This document shows positions 15,858 through 24,039 of a DNA stretch of 31,366 nt, piece after piece. Below the pieces are notes generated by a model. It saw nothing but the letters and a program-made list of their open reading frames with translations, was not told the origin of the DNA and did not search any database. The stretch spans positions 1-31,366 of the forward strand of contig JAZDHG010000006.1 in NCBI GenBank assembly GCA_043806135.1, read 5' to 3'. The DNA is from JAGLQQ01 sp043806135 (GTDB taxonomy: Bacteria > Omnitrophota > Gorgyraeia > B26-G9). A program made the translations under genes and the position numbers. Position 1 is the first letter of the stretch; each line of letters begins with the position of its first letter.

Positions 15858-16734
15858 CGCTGTTTTTTCTATCTGTCTTTTTTTGGAGAATCCTTTCACC
15901 TAAGTCAACTTTAGAAAAAAAATCCTCCTTAACATCCATCAAGCTTTCTGTTTTCCCGGCGACAAGAAATCCTAATGGAACAAGAGCACGATGAAAGTTA
16001 GCATAAACTTTATTCTGCAGTTCCTTGTTGAAATAAATAATAACATTTCGGCACAGGATTAAATCGATAGCCGAAGGCGGCTTATCGCTGATCATATTAT
16101 GATTCATAAATTTAACCATCATCTTTATCTGGTCTTTAATGCAGTACTTATCATCATTTTTATCGAAATAAGCAGCTGTTTGACGGTCGGTAAGTTCTTT
16201 CAAGTCATTTGACCCGTAACAGCCTATTTTAGCTTTTTTCAAGGCCTCTTTATCGATATCGGTTGCAATAATATTAATTTTAATATCCTGTCCAAGCTCC
16301 TGAAGGGTCTCTTTAAACAAAATAGCCAGTGAATACGGCTCTTCCCCTGTTGCGCAGCCGGCGCTCCATATCCTGATGTTATAACTGGTAATCTTCTTTT
16401 TACGCTCAACTATCGCCGGTATGACTTTTTTGCGTATGGCTTGAAACGTTTCAGGATTGCGGAAAAATTCCGAAACATTAATGGTTATCCTATCAAGCAG
16501 TCTGTCGTACTGCTGCGGATTTTTGTTTAAAAAATCCAGATAAGCGCAGAAATCCTTTACATTGGCATCGTACATTCCGACAACAACCCGCCGGCGCAGA
16601 CATTTAGGCCGATATTGACGAAAATCTATTCCTCTTTGGAGATAGATATTATTCAATATCATATTAAAAGCGCGCAGTTCTTCTGGGCTTAAATCTTTGA
16701 ACTCTATAAAATTTTCAGAAGTATTATCTTTCAT
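15844..16734 (-). CDS. CheR-type protein-glutamate methyltransferase
   Basis: This 296-residue SAM-dependent enzyme methylates glutamates of chemoreceptors. It has the helical CheR_N domain (residues about 10-70, with the basic CLRRRVVVGMY), RNPETFQAI, the SAM site IWSAGCATGEEPYSLAIL, and LILCRNVIIYF. The C-terminal VAGKTESL strand is also present. No cheA, cheW, cheY, cheB or receptor gene is in the window. The only related gene is a cheC-like gene about 10 kb upstream in the same gene string. It may serve a distant chemosensory cluster or a non-motility pathway. It sits 43 bases after the ComFB gene, with no strong ribosome site. Confidence 0.93.
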   Translation of the reverse strand: MKDNTSENFIEFKDLSPEELRAFNMILNNIYLQRGIDFRQYRPKCLRRRVVVGMYDANVKDFCAYLDFLNKNPQQYDRLLDRITINVSEFFRNPETFQAIRKKVIPAIVERKKKITSYNIRIWSAGCATGEEPYSLAILFKETLQELGQDIKINIIATDIDKEALKKAKIGCYGSNDLKELTDRQTAAYFDKNDDKYCIKDQIKMMVKFMNHNMISDKPPSAIDLILCRNVIIYFNKELQNKVYANFHRALVPLGFLVAGKTESLMDVKEDFFSKVDLGERILQKKTDRKNSDENI

Positions 16735-16777
16735 ATTTCAACGGTTTTCCCGGCAGATCATCATTTTTTAGTATATG

Positions 16778-17041
16778 TCAGCGCGGATTACTATCCACAA
16801 TTTTAATTGCCCTTACCATTTCCCTTAAAATATCGGCTTGGAACTGAGCCTCGGTTTCCTTGATCTTAGTCATGATCCAGCCTTTTCCGGTTACTACATA
16901 ACGGGCAGGCAGACGGTTAAGTATAAGCGCCATGATATCGAGTTTGCGCCTTTTGTCTTTTGCCCCCTCCAGATTAATTTTTTTCAATTCCTGCTCTACA
17001 ATCTCTTCAACTACAATTTCCATATAGTTTTTAATTTCCAT
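16778..17041 (-). CDS. ComFB-domain protein
   Basis: This small protein of 87 residues matches the ComFB family. It has the helical start NYMEIVVEEIVEQEL, the core KLDIMALILNRLPARYVVT, and the closing helix with FQADILREMV. ComFB was named from the Bacillus late-competence operon, and cyanobacterial members have more recently been described as cyclic dinucleotide (c-di-GMP/c-di-AMP) receptors. Many members carry cysteines before the KLDIMAL helix; here that stretch (GAKDKRRK) has none, so no zinc site is expected. It lies 2 bases after dprA with a strong ribosome site (AGGAGG, spacer 7), and before cheR. A role as effector for the HD-GYP enzyme encoded downstream is inference. Confidence 0.85.
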   Translation of the reverse strand: MEIKNYMEIVVEEIVEQELKKINLEGAKDKRRKLDIMALILNRLPARYVVTGKGWIMTKIKETEAQFQADILREMVRAIKIVDSNPR

Positions 17042-17043
17042 GA

Positions 17044-18159
17044 CTATCCCTCCTTTTTTATAAACCTTTTTCCCTCAATCTCTCGGATTAATCCTTTCAA
17101 CTGAAGTTCCAGCAAATTTTTATATACAATTGCTGCGCTTAAAGTACTGGTTTTAACAAGTAAGTCAATATGCATCGGTTCACTGCTCAAAAACTGAAGC
17201 AGCTGCTTTGCCTGGCTGTTTAAATTCGCCTGGTTAACATCCGCCTCTTGATCTTTCAGGCTTCCTCTTTCTTTGATATAAGCGCTGACATTAAGCTCCT
17301 CTATAATGTCCTCCACTGTTTCCACAAGTTTTGCCCCTTCTTTGATCAGTTTATTTGTCCCTTTTGCATTAACTGAATTTGCTGCCCCCGGCATGGCAAA
17401 AACCTCTCTATTCTGTGATAATGCCAGATTTGCAGTGATCAATGAGCCGCTTCTTTGTGCCGCCTCAACAACTACCACTCCCAGGCTCAGCCCGCTTATA
17501 ATTCGATTACGCCTTGGAAAATTCCCCCTGTTCACAGAAGTATTCAAAGGAAATTCAGACATCAGCATACCATGCCTGGCGATCTGATCAAATAGTACTT
17601 TATTTTCCGGCGGGTATATGCATTTTAATCCGCTGCCCAGCACTGCAATGGTGCTGCCCGGCCCCTTTAACGCGCCTTTATGTGCAGCGGTGTCTATTCC
17701 CCGGGCAAGACCGGAAACAACACAAATATCACGCATGGAAAGATCACATGCTATGCGTTCAGAGATCTGCAAGCCGTTAAAACTCGCCCTGCGGCATCCG
17801 ACAACAGAAACAGTTATTTTTTCCAGCAAAGAAAGCTCTCCCTTTACATAAAGAACAGGCGGGGGATCATATATTTCTTTTAAAAGAGCAGGGTATAAAG
17901 CGTCCTCTGGGCACAAAACCTGGGCCCCTTCATGTTTAATATCTCTGATCTCTTTAATAAAAGCATCTGAGCCCAGTATGTTCTTTATATCCGCAGCGAT
18001 CCGTCCGCTTACCCCAGGAACACGCATTAAGCTGGCCGCTGATGCCTCAAAAACTTCTTTAATACCGCTAAAGCACTCAAGCAGTCTTTTAACGAGAACC
18101 GGCCCCACTGTGCTGATCATATTAAGAGCAATATAATACCGCTTGTTCTCTGCTATCAT
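17044..18159 (-). CDS. dprA: DNA-processing protein DprA (Smf)
   Basis: DprA binds incoming single-stranded DNA and loads RecA during transformation. This 371-residue protein has N-terminal helix-hairpin-helix-like repeats (about 5-65). The Rossmann core runs about 75-285, with VVGCRRASFNGLQ, VSGLARGIDTAAHKGAL, IAVLGSGLKCIYPPEN and FPRRNRIISGLS. A C-terminal winged-helix segment (about 305-365) contains KTSTLSAAIVYKNLLELQLKGLI. All family landmarks are present. The ATG follows the aroK stop by one base and the ComFB gene follows after two. Other competence genes are not in the window. Confidence 0.96.
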   Translation of the reverse strand: MIAENKRYYIALNMISTVGPVLVKRLLECFSGIKEVFEASAASLMRVPGVSGRIAADIKNILGSDAFIKEIRDIKHEGAQVLCPEDALYPALLKEIYDPPPVLYVKGELSLLEKITVSVVGCRRASFNGLQISERIACDLSMRDICVVSGLARGIDTAAHKGALKGPGSTIAVLGSGLKCIYPPENKVLFDQIARHGMLMSEFPLNTSVNRGNFPRRNRIISGLSLGVVVVEAAQRSGSLITANLALSQNREVFAMPGAANSVNAKGTNKLIKEGAKLVETVEDIIEELNVSAYIKERGSLKDQEADVNQANLNSQAKQLLQFLSSEPMHIDLLVKTSTLSAAIVYKNLLELQLKGLIREIEGKRFIKKEG

Positions 18160-18160
18160 T

Positions 18161-18670
18161 TCACGTTTTTCCTTCTAACCAGATCAATATCTGGGCAACA
18201 ACCTCATGTGTGCTCAATCCAGATGTATCTAAAGTATAATCTGCTTTGGCATAATAAGGCTTACGCTTTTTTAAAAGCTCATCTATTTTTGATTTAGGAT
18301 CGGCCACATTCAGCAGAGGCCGGTGCTTATAATTTTTTGTCCTCTTCAGAATTACTTCAGGCGTAGCTTCAAGGCAGATCATAAATCCGTTTTTTTTAAT
18401 GGTTTCTACATTTTCCTCATCCAGGACAACCCCTCCGCCGCAAGCGATTATCTTATCCTCATCGCGGGAAATTTTCGCGACAATATCTTTTTCGACTTTG
18501 CGAAAATAAAGTTCTCCTTTTTGAGAAAAAATATCTACTATGTCCATGCCTTCTTTTTCTTCGATCTTACCATCAAGATCGATATATTCCGCTTGAAGCT
18601 CCTTAGCCAAAAGCGCCGCTATTGTTGATTTGCCTGTGCCCATGAACCCGACAAGCGCAATATTTTTCAT
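18161..18670 (-). CDS. aroK: Shikimate kinase
   Basis: This 169-residue kinase phosphorylates shikimate on the way to chorismate. It has the Walker A motif GFMGTGKST (residues 8-16) and a substrate-binding Asp-Gly in IDLDGKIEEKEG. It also has the GELYFRKVEKD segment, ACGGGVVLD, and the lid/adenine region KHRPLLNV. The length is normal for AroK/AroL. It is packed between mnmE (14-base gap) and dprA (1-base gap). No other aro genes are nearby, so the placement is housekeeping clustering rather than a pathway operon. Confidence 0.97.
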   Translation of the reverse strand: MKNIALVGFMGTGKSTIAALLAKELQAEYIDLDGKIEEKEGMDIVDIFSQKGELYFRKVEKDIVAKISRDEDKIIACGGGVVLDEENVETIKKNGFMICLEATPEVILKRTKNYKHRPLLNVADPKSKIDELLKKRKPYYAKADYTLDTSGLSTHEVVAQILIWLEGKT

Positions 18671-18684
18671 CTCAATTTACCTTG

Positions 18685-20097
18685 TTATTTTCCGATGCAA
18701 AAGCGATTGAAAATATTATCGAGGATATCTTCATTTATGCTATCCCCCACCAATTCCCCGAGTGAATTCAATGCCTGCCTTATTTCAAAAACAAGACATT
18801 CCTCAAACCCCTTATCCGTGATCAACAAAATCGCTTTATTTATAAACCCATAACATTCTTCAAGAGATTTTTTCTGCCGCAAATTACTAACCATAAATTC
18901 ATCCGTTTGGATATTTTCACCCTTAAAAAATTGTTCTGTTATTTTTTTTTCCAGAGACGACAGCCCTGTTTTCCGGAGCGCAGAGATCTTAACCCTGGGA
19001 GCGCGGGGAAACATTTTTGTAATGCGCAAGAGATTAATTCTGCTGTTTAGATCACTTTTATTTATCACGATAACAACCTTTTTGTTCTTTAATTTCTTCG
19101 CCACATCCATATCTGTTTTATTAATCTTTCGCGTTGCATCTAAAACAAAAAGAATCATATCCGCTTTCTCAAAAAAAGCCAGACTGCGCGTAACGCTCTC
19201 CTGCGTAATAACACATGAACTGTCCATTATCCCTGCAGTATCCGCGATCCTTACAGGGATTCCGTTAATATTGATGAGTTCCTGCACGACATCGCGTGTA
19301 GTTCCCGATATATTTGTAACAATCACCCTCTCATACTCAACTAATGCATTCATGATACTTGACTTGCCTACATTGGCAGCACCGGCCAGAACAATACTAA
19401 TACCGTTCTGGAGCATTATCCCCTTGTCTGCGCTGTCAATAAACCTCTTGAGATCGCTGGCGATTCTTCGCAAATCAGCGCCCAGTTTTGCTCCGGGCAC
19501 AGGGCTTATTGATTCATCCGGAAAATCAATAGCTGCCTCAAGCGGAGCAATAAATTCAATAAGCTTATTGCGCATTTCATTAATAATAAACGAGAGCCTG
19601 CCCTCCAGCTGATAGACAGCAGGATGAAGCGCGGCCTCTGTTTTTGCATTTATAATATTTAGCGCCGCCTCTGCCTGAAGCAGGTCAATACGTCCGTTCA
19701 AAAAAGCTCTCTGAGTAAATTCACCAGGTGAGGCAAGGCGTGCCCCTTTATCTATTACAAGTTCAAGAATTTTCTTAGAAGGCACAATCCCTCCGTGGCA
19801 ATTTATCTCCAAGACATCTTCCTTAGTGTATGTACGAGGTGCTCGCATTACAGTAAGAAGTGCCTCATCAATTACCTTTGTCCTTGCGCCTTTTGATTTA
19901 TTAGTATTATTTTCAACTATATGTCCGTAGTGGACAGTAAAGCTGGCAGCTTTTGAAATCTTACGGCCGTTTTTTGAACGAAAAATTTTATCGCCGATCT
20001 GTAAAGCTCTTTTCCCGCTAAGACGTATTATCCCTATCCCTCCTATTCCTGTAGGCGTAGAGATAGCCGCAATTGTATCATTTGAATTTATCTGCAT
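18685..20097 (-). CDS. mnmE: tRNA uridine-5-carboxymethylaminomethyl modification GTPase MnmE
   Basis: With MnmG this enzyme modifies wobble uridine 34 of several tRNAs. At 470 residues it has the N-terminal folate-binding domain (about 1-120, with IAAISTPTGIGGIGIIRLSG and NCHGG) and a helical domain. The inserted G domain has GAANVGKSS, a G2 region with ISGTTRD, DTAGI and NKSDL. The essential C-terminal FCIGK motif is complete. No MnmG is in the window. The gap to folC upstream is 12 bases, and no ribosome site is evident before the ATG. Confidence 0.97.
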   Translation of the reverse strand: MQINSNDTIAAISTPTGIGGIGIIRLSGKRALQIGDKIFRSKNGRKISKAASFTVHYGHIVENNTNKSKGARTKVIDEALLTVMRAPRTYTKEDVLEINCHGGIVPSKKILELVIDKGARLASPGEFTQRAFLNGRIDLLQAEAALNIINAKTEAALHPAVYQLEGRLSFIINEMRNKLIEFIAPLEAAIDFPDESISPVPGAKLGADLRRIASDLKRFIDSADKGIMLQNGISIVLAGAANVGKSSIMNALVEYERVIVTNISGTTRDVVQELININGIPVRIADTAGIMDSSCVITQESVTRSLAFFEKADMILFVLDATRKINKTDMDVAKKLKNKKVVIVINKSDLNSRINLLRITKMFPRAPRVKISALRKTGLSSLEKKITEQFFKGENIQTDEFMVSNLRQKKSLEECYGFINKAILLITDKGFEECLVFEIRQALNSLGELVGDSINEDILDNIFNRFCIGK

Positions 20098-20109
20098 TGT
20101 ATAAGTTTG

Positions 20110-21453
20110 TTAGTATTCTGGAAATTTCAAATCCTTTAATGCCGTATAGGCCTCTCCAATAAGATACAAACTGCCCGCGACCAAAATAAGATCATTTTTA
20201 CTGGAGGTATTTTCAATGGCCAGTTTCAATGCCTCGCTCACTGTTTTAGTTTTTTTGATTATTCTTTTAAACTGAAACATTTTTTTCTCGAGAGTATTAA
20301 CATCCATTGCCCGCGGATTATTTGACTGGGTCAGGATAATAAGGTTTTGACTGCGGGCAAGATACGGTACCATTCCCTGAACATCCTTATCCTTAGAGAC
20401 CCCGAAAATTAAAATAGATTTTTTAGGGATAAATAGCATATTAATTGCTGCTCTTAAGACATGGGCTGAAGCTGGATTCTGCGCACCGTCAAAAACAAGA
20501 AATGGATCCCGGTGCACAATATGCATTCTTCCCGGCCAGTGCGCATTTTCCATCCCCCTTTTAATAGCCAACGAGGAAATAACAATTTCATGCTGACTCA
20601 ATAACTGTATTACACTCAGAGCTAATGCCGCATTAAGGGTCTGAAAGGGACCGACAAGACATATATGCAGGTTCTGATAGGAATCAGTGATCCCCTTAAA
20701 ATCAAAAATACTTCCCTCAAGATTTTGACCGATAACATCATAAATGAACTCCTTGCCCACCTGATAATATCTAACATTCTTTTCTTTGCATACCCTCTCA
20801 ATTTCACGCCAAGCCTGGGGAGGCTGTGCTACGCTCACAACTAAACTGTTTTCTTTTATAATCCCCGCTTTCTCGCATGCAATCTTTGCAACAGTATTGC
20901 CTAGTATTGCCATATGGTCCATACTAATACTGGAAAAAGCACATACAAGCGAATCAACTACATTAGTCGCATCCAGCCTACCGCCCAACCCTGTTTCAAG
21001 GACAGCAAATGCGATTCCTTTGCGTGCAAAAAAAAGAAAAGCTAATACTGTATAAACTTCAAAGAAGGTTAATCCCTTGATCTCATCAGCATGCGGTTTG
21101 ATCTCCTCAAGCAGTTCACTTACCTCACTTTGATCAATAAGCCGTTCTCTGCTCTGGGCCATATCATCTTCGTAGCTTATTTTAATCCGTTCTTTAAAGT
21201 CAATCAGATGCGGAGAGGTATATAATCCTACTTTATACCCCGCTTCTTTGAGCACAGAAAAGATAAATGCACAGGTCGAGCCCTTGCCTTTAGTGCCGGC
21301 TATCTGCACAGATCTGAATTTTTTGTGCGGGTTATCCAACTTCTCCAGTAAGGATTTAACCCTTTCTAGTTTTATGTCATTATATATATACTCAGTGTTT
21401 TTTTCATAATCATTGAATGAGTTTAAGTAGTTTATTGCTTCCTGGTAATTCAT
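20110..21453 (-). CDS. folC: Folylpolyglutamate synthase/dihydrofolate synthase
   Basis: FolC adds glutamate to dihydropteroate or to folates. The protein (447 residues from my chosen start) has the ATP loop GTKGKGSTCAFIF, GLYTSPHLIDFKERI, and ETGLGGRLDATNVV. It also has SISMDHMAILGNT and the C-terminal ligase domain, with VFDGAQNPASAHVL and FGVSKDKD. I start at the ATG 21451-21453 because AGAGGA stands 6 bases upstream. A TTG at 21471 would add six residues across that site and overlap purH by 4 bases. Together with purH and the Nudix gene it forms the nucleotide and cofactor part of the string. Confidence 0.95.
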   Translation of the reverse strand: MNYQEAINYLNSFNDYEKNTEYIYNDIKLERVKSLLEKLDNPHKKFRSVQIAGTKGKGSTCAFIFSVLKEAGYKVGLYTSPHLIDFKERIKISYEDDMAQSRERLIDQSEVSELLEEIKPHADEIKGLTFFEVYTVLAFLFFARKGIAFAVLETGLGGRLDATNVVDSLVCAFSSISMDHMAILGNTVAKIACEKAGIIKENSLVVSVAQPPQAWREIERVCKEKNVRYYQVGKEFIYDVIGQNLEGSIFDFKGITDSYQNLHICLVGPFQTLNAALALSVIQLLSQHEIVISSLAIKRGMENAHWPGRMHIVHRDPFLVFDGAQNPASAHVLRAAINMLFIPKKSILIFGVSKDKDVQGMVPYLARSQNLIILTQSNNPRAMDVNTLEKKMFQFKRIIKKTKTVSEALKLAIENTSSKNDLILVAGSLYLIGEAYTALKDLKFPEY

Positions 21454-21467
21454 ATATATTCCTCTTT

Positions 21468-23042
21468 TCAATGCTTAAAATGTCTAACACCCGTCATAAC
21501 CATTGCAATACCCGCTTCTTCTGCGGCTTTAATCACTTCTTCGTCTCTTATAGATCCTCCGGGCTGAATAATAGCACATACCCCGGCCTTTGTCGCGGCT
21601 TCTATTGAATCGGCTTGCGGGAAGAAAGCATCACTTGCCATTACGGCACCTACTGTCTTGTTCTGCGCCTTTTTTATAGCAATGATCACGCTGTCAACCC
21701 GGCTCATTTGCCCTGCGCCTATACCAACCGTCTTTGTGCCTTGAGCTAAAACAATCGCGTTCGACTTAACATGTTTTGCCACTGTCTGGGCAAATAAAAG
21801 AGAACGCAGCTGTTCTTCTGTCGGTTTTTTGCTGGTCACAACCCTCAATTTTTCATTGTATATACTCATGTTGTCTTTATTCTCGATGAGCAATCCGCCG
21901 GTTATTCGCTTATAATCCAGTTCGCATGTATCCGCAACGCCTGTTTTCATAGAATCATTAATTTCCATAATGCGCAGGTTTTTTTTCTTTTTAAGTATAT
22001 CAAGCGCTTGAGGAGAAAACCCCGGAGCGATAATACATTCAACAAAATCAGCAGAAAATATTGCCTCTGCCGCAGCTTGATCAACCAACCTGTTTACCCC
22101 TACAATACTGCCGAAGGCAGAAAGAGGATCACAGTCTAAAGCATCCTTATACGCTATAGATATATTTTCTGCTAAAGAGACCCCGCAAGGATTATTGTGT
22201 TTGATTATGCTTACAGCAGGCATATTAAAATCATTTACAATACTTAAGGCAGCGTCAAGATCCAGAATATTATTGAATGACAACTCCTTTCCATGAAGCT
22301 GGCGTGCTTGGGCAACTGGACAGAATCCGGATTTTTTCTCTTTATAAAAAGCAGCTTGCTGATGCGGATTTTCTCCGTAACGCAATTCCTGCACTTTTTC
22401 AAATTCAAGCGTCAATTTTTGCGGCAGAGTTTTCTTAATCTGCCCCTTGGGCTTCTTTTTCTGAAAATAATCTGCAATACTTCTATCATAAGCACTGGTA
22501 AGGTCGAATACCTGTACAGCAAGATCAAGGCATGTTGATTTACGCACCGCACCGTTATTTTTCTTCATTTCATTCATTACCTGTTCATAAAGCTCTGGAT
22601 CACAGATCACGGCAACGCTTCTGGCATTTTTTGCCGCAGAGCGCAGCATTGCAGGCCCCCCGATATCAATATTTTCAATCGCCTCCTCCATTGAAGCTTC
22701 CGGAGCAGCAATCGTTTTTTGAAAAGGATAAAGATTTACTATGACCATATCGATAAGTTCAATACCGAATTTTTTAACCTCATCACAATGTTTTTTGTTA
22801 TCACGCAAAGCAAGCAGCGCGCCGTGAATTTTTGGATGCAGTGTTTTAACGCGCCCATTAAGCATCTCCTCACTTTCCGTCATCTCGCTTACCAGTCTTA
22901 CCGGCACCCCGAGGTCACGGATAAATTTTGCTGTGCCTCCCGTAGAAACAATCTCAACCCTGTACTCATGTAAAAATTTTACAAATTTATCCAAACCGCT
23001 CTTATCCCAGACACTGATTAAAGCCCTCTTAATTTTAATCAC
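21468..23042 (-). CDS. purH: Bifunctional AICAR transformylase/IMP cyclohydrolase
   Basis: PurH performs the last two steps to IMP. This 524-residue protein has the MGS-like IMP cyclohydrolase domain (about 1-195, with SVWDKSGLDKF, STGGTAKFI and NGRVKTLHPKIHGALL). The AICAR transformylase domain follows (about 200-524, with LRYGENPHQQAAFY, the catalytic KHNNPCG, QMSRVDSV and SDAFFPQADS). Length and motifs are normal. The start is GTG with AAGGAG and a 6-base spacer. It uses 10-formyl-tetrahydrofolate, which fits its position beside folC. No other pur genes are in view. Confidence 0.97.
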   Translation of the reverse strand: MIKIKRALISVWDKSGLDKFVKFLHEYRVEIVSTGGTAKFIRDLGVPVRLVSEMTESEEMLNGRVKTLHPKIHGALLALRDNKKHCDEVKKFGIELIDMVIVNLYPFQKTIAAPEASMEEAIENIDIGGPAMLRSAAKNARSVAVICDPELYEQVMNEMKKNNGAVRKSTCLDLAVQVFDLTSAYDRSIADYFQKKKPKGQIKKTLPQKLTLEFEKVQELRYGENPHQQAAFYKEKKSGFCPVAQARQLHGKELSFNNILDLDAALSIVNDFNMPAVSIIKHNNPCGVSLAENISIAYKDALDCDPLSAFGSIVGVNRLVDQAAAEAIFSADFVECIIAPGFSPQALDILKKKKNLRIMEINDSMKTGVADTCELDYKRITGGLLIENKDNMSIYNEKLRVVTSKKPTEEQLRSLLFAQTVAKHVKSNAIVLAQGTKTVGIGAGQMSRVDSVIIAIKKAQNKTVGAVMASDAFFPQADSIEAATKAGVCAIIQPGGSIRDEEVIKAAEEAGIAMVMTGVRHFKH

Positions 23043-23058
23043 TTTTTTCTCCTTAACA

Positions 23059-24039
23059 TTACTCTATATTAAAAACTTTTGATGCTTCAAAATCAGGGGA
23101 ATAGATATCGCTGCTTTTGAGTTCCTGTACCCAGCATTGTTCAAAACCCAATAACTCTACCCGCTCAACTACCGCATCGTATAATGTGCTCTCCACCTTG
23201 GTGTTTAATTCATCGATGCCCTGCGCCTGATAACACGGAGAATACTGGCTCATAATGCTCAGACCTATATTAATTCCGGTTTCCTGCTTTAAAAAATCAA
23301 GTACTTCAAAACTGCCGGCCAGTTTTCCCGGCAATACCAAATGCCGCAGGAGAAGCCCCCGGCAAGCACACCCGTCACGATCTACGATAAAGTCGCCCAC
23401 CTGATCATACATGATTTTAATTGCCTGCTTAGCTGTACTAACGTAATTTTTAATACCTGAATATCGATAAGCAAAAGAATCATTAAAATATTTAAAATCA
23501 GGCATATAAATATCCACGATCCCTGCCAGAAGGTCTAGCGTTATTTTGCTCTCATAAGCATTTGTATTATATACGATCGGCAAATAAAGCCCCTGCTTCT
23601 TTGCCAGATAAATCGCCTCTATGATCTGCGGCAAAAAATGTGTCGGCGATACCAGGTCGATATTCTGGGCACCCTGCGCCTGCAGTTTAAGCATGATCGC
23701 GCCTAACTGTTTTGGACTCAGAACATCCTTAATCTGCTGTTGCTGTGAGATCTGGTAATTCTGGCAATAAACGCACTTCAAGTTACAATGCGTAAAAAAA
23801 ATCGCACCTGCTCCGCCTTTTTCGGCAAGAGGAGGTTCTTCCCCCCGGTGTATCTGCCAGCATGCCACTTGGGCATCTTTTCCCGCCCCGCAAAAACCCA
23901 GCTCTTGAACACTTCTATTCACTGAGCAGCAATGTGCACACAAAGAACAGTTTTCTCTTGTTTTATACGCCTTTTCTATCTTTTTCAAAAAAACATCATT
24001 ATTAAGACTGAGGATTTTAGCCTGAATGTTCATTTGCAT
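23059..24039 (-). CDS. Radical SAM protein, PflX-like (COG1313 type)
   Basis: This 326-residue protein has an N-terminal cysteine cluster (CSLCAHCC then GFCGAG, about residues 34-55) before the radical SAM motif CNLKCVYCQNYQIS at about residue 88. It is related in sequence style to pyruvate formate-lyase activating enzymes but of the PflX/COG1313 group, whose substrate is unknown. The segments LVSPTHFLPQIIEAI, YNTNAYES and DIYMPDFKYF are typical of this group. No glycyl radical enzyme gene is nearby, so activation of PFL is not implied. It overlaps the end of the CCA/poly(A) polymerase gene by 23 bases. An ATG two codons later is an equally possible start. Confidence 0.85.
   Translation of the reverse strand: MQMNIQAKILSLNNDVFLKKIEKAYKTRENCSLCAHCCSVNRSVQELGFCGAGKDAQVACWQIHRGEEPPLAEKGGAGAIFFTHCNLKCVYCQNYQISQQQQIKDVLSPKQLGAIMLKLQAQGAQNIDLVSPTHFLPQIIEAIYLAKKQGLYLPIVYNTNAYESKITLDLLAGIVDIYMPDFKYFNDSFAYRYSGIKNYVSTAKQAIKIMYDQVGDFIVDRDGCACRGLLLRHLVLPGKLAGSFEVLDFLKQETGINIGLSIMSQYSPCYQAQGIDELNTKVESTLYDAVVERVELLGFEQCWVQELKSSDIYSPDFEASKVFNIE

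Noticed and set aside
19022..19612. 196-codon open frame on the plus strand
   Set aside because: It lies wholly antisense to mnmE, whose motifs are complete, and its translation has no recognisable family features or ribosome site.
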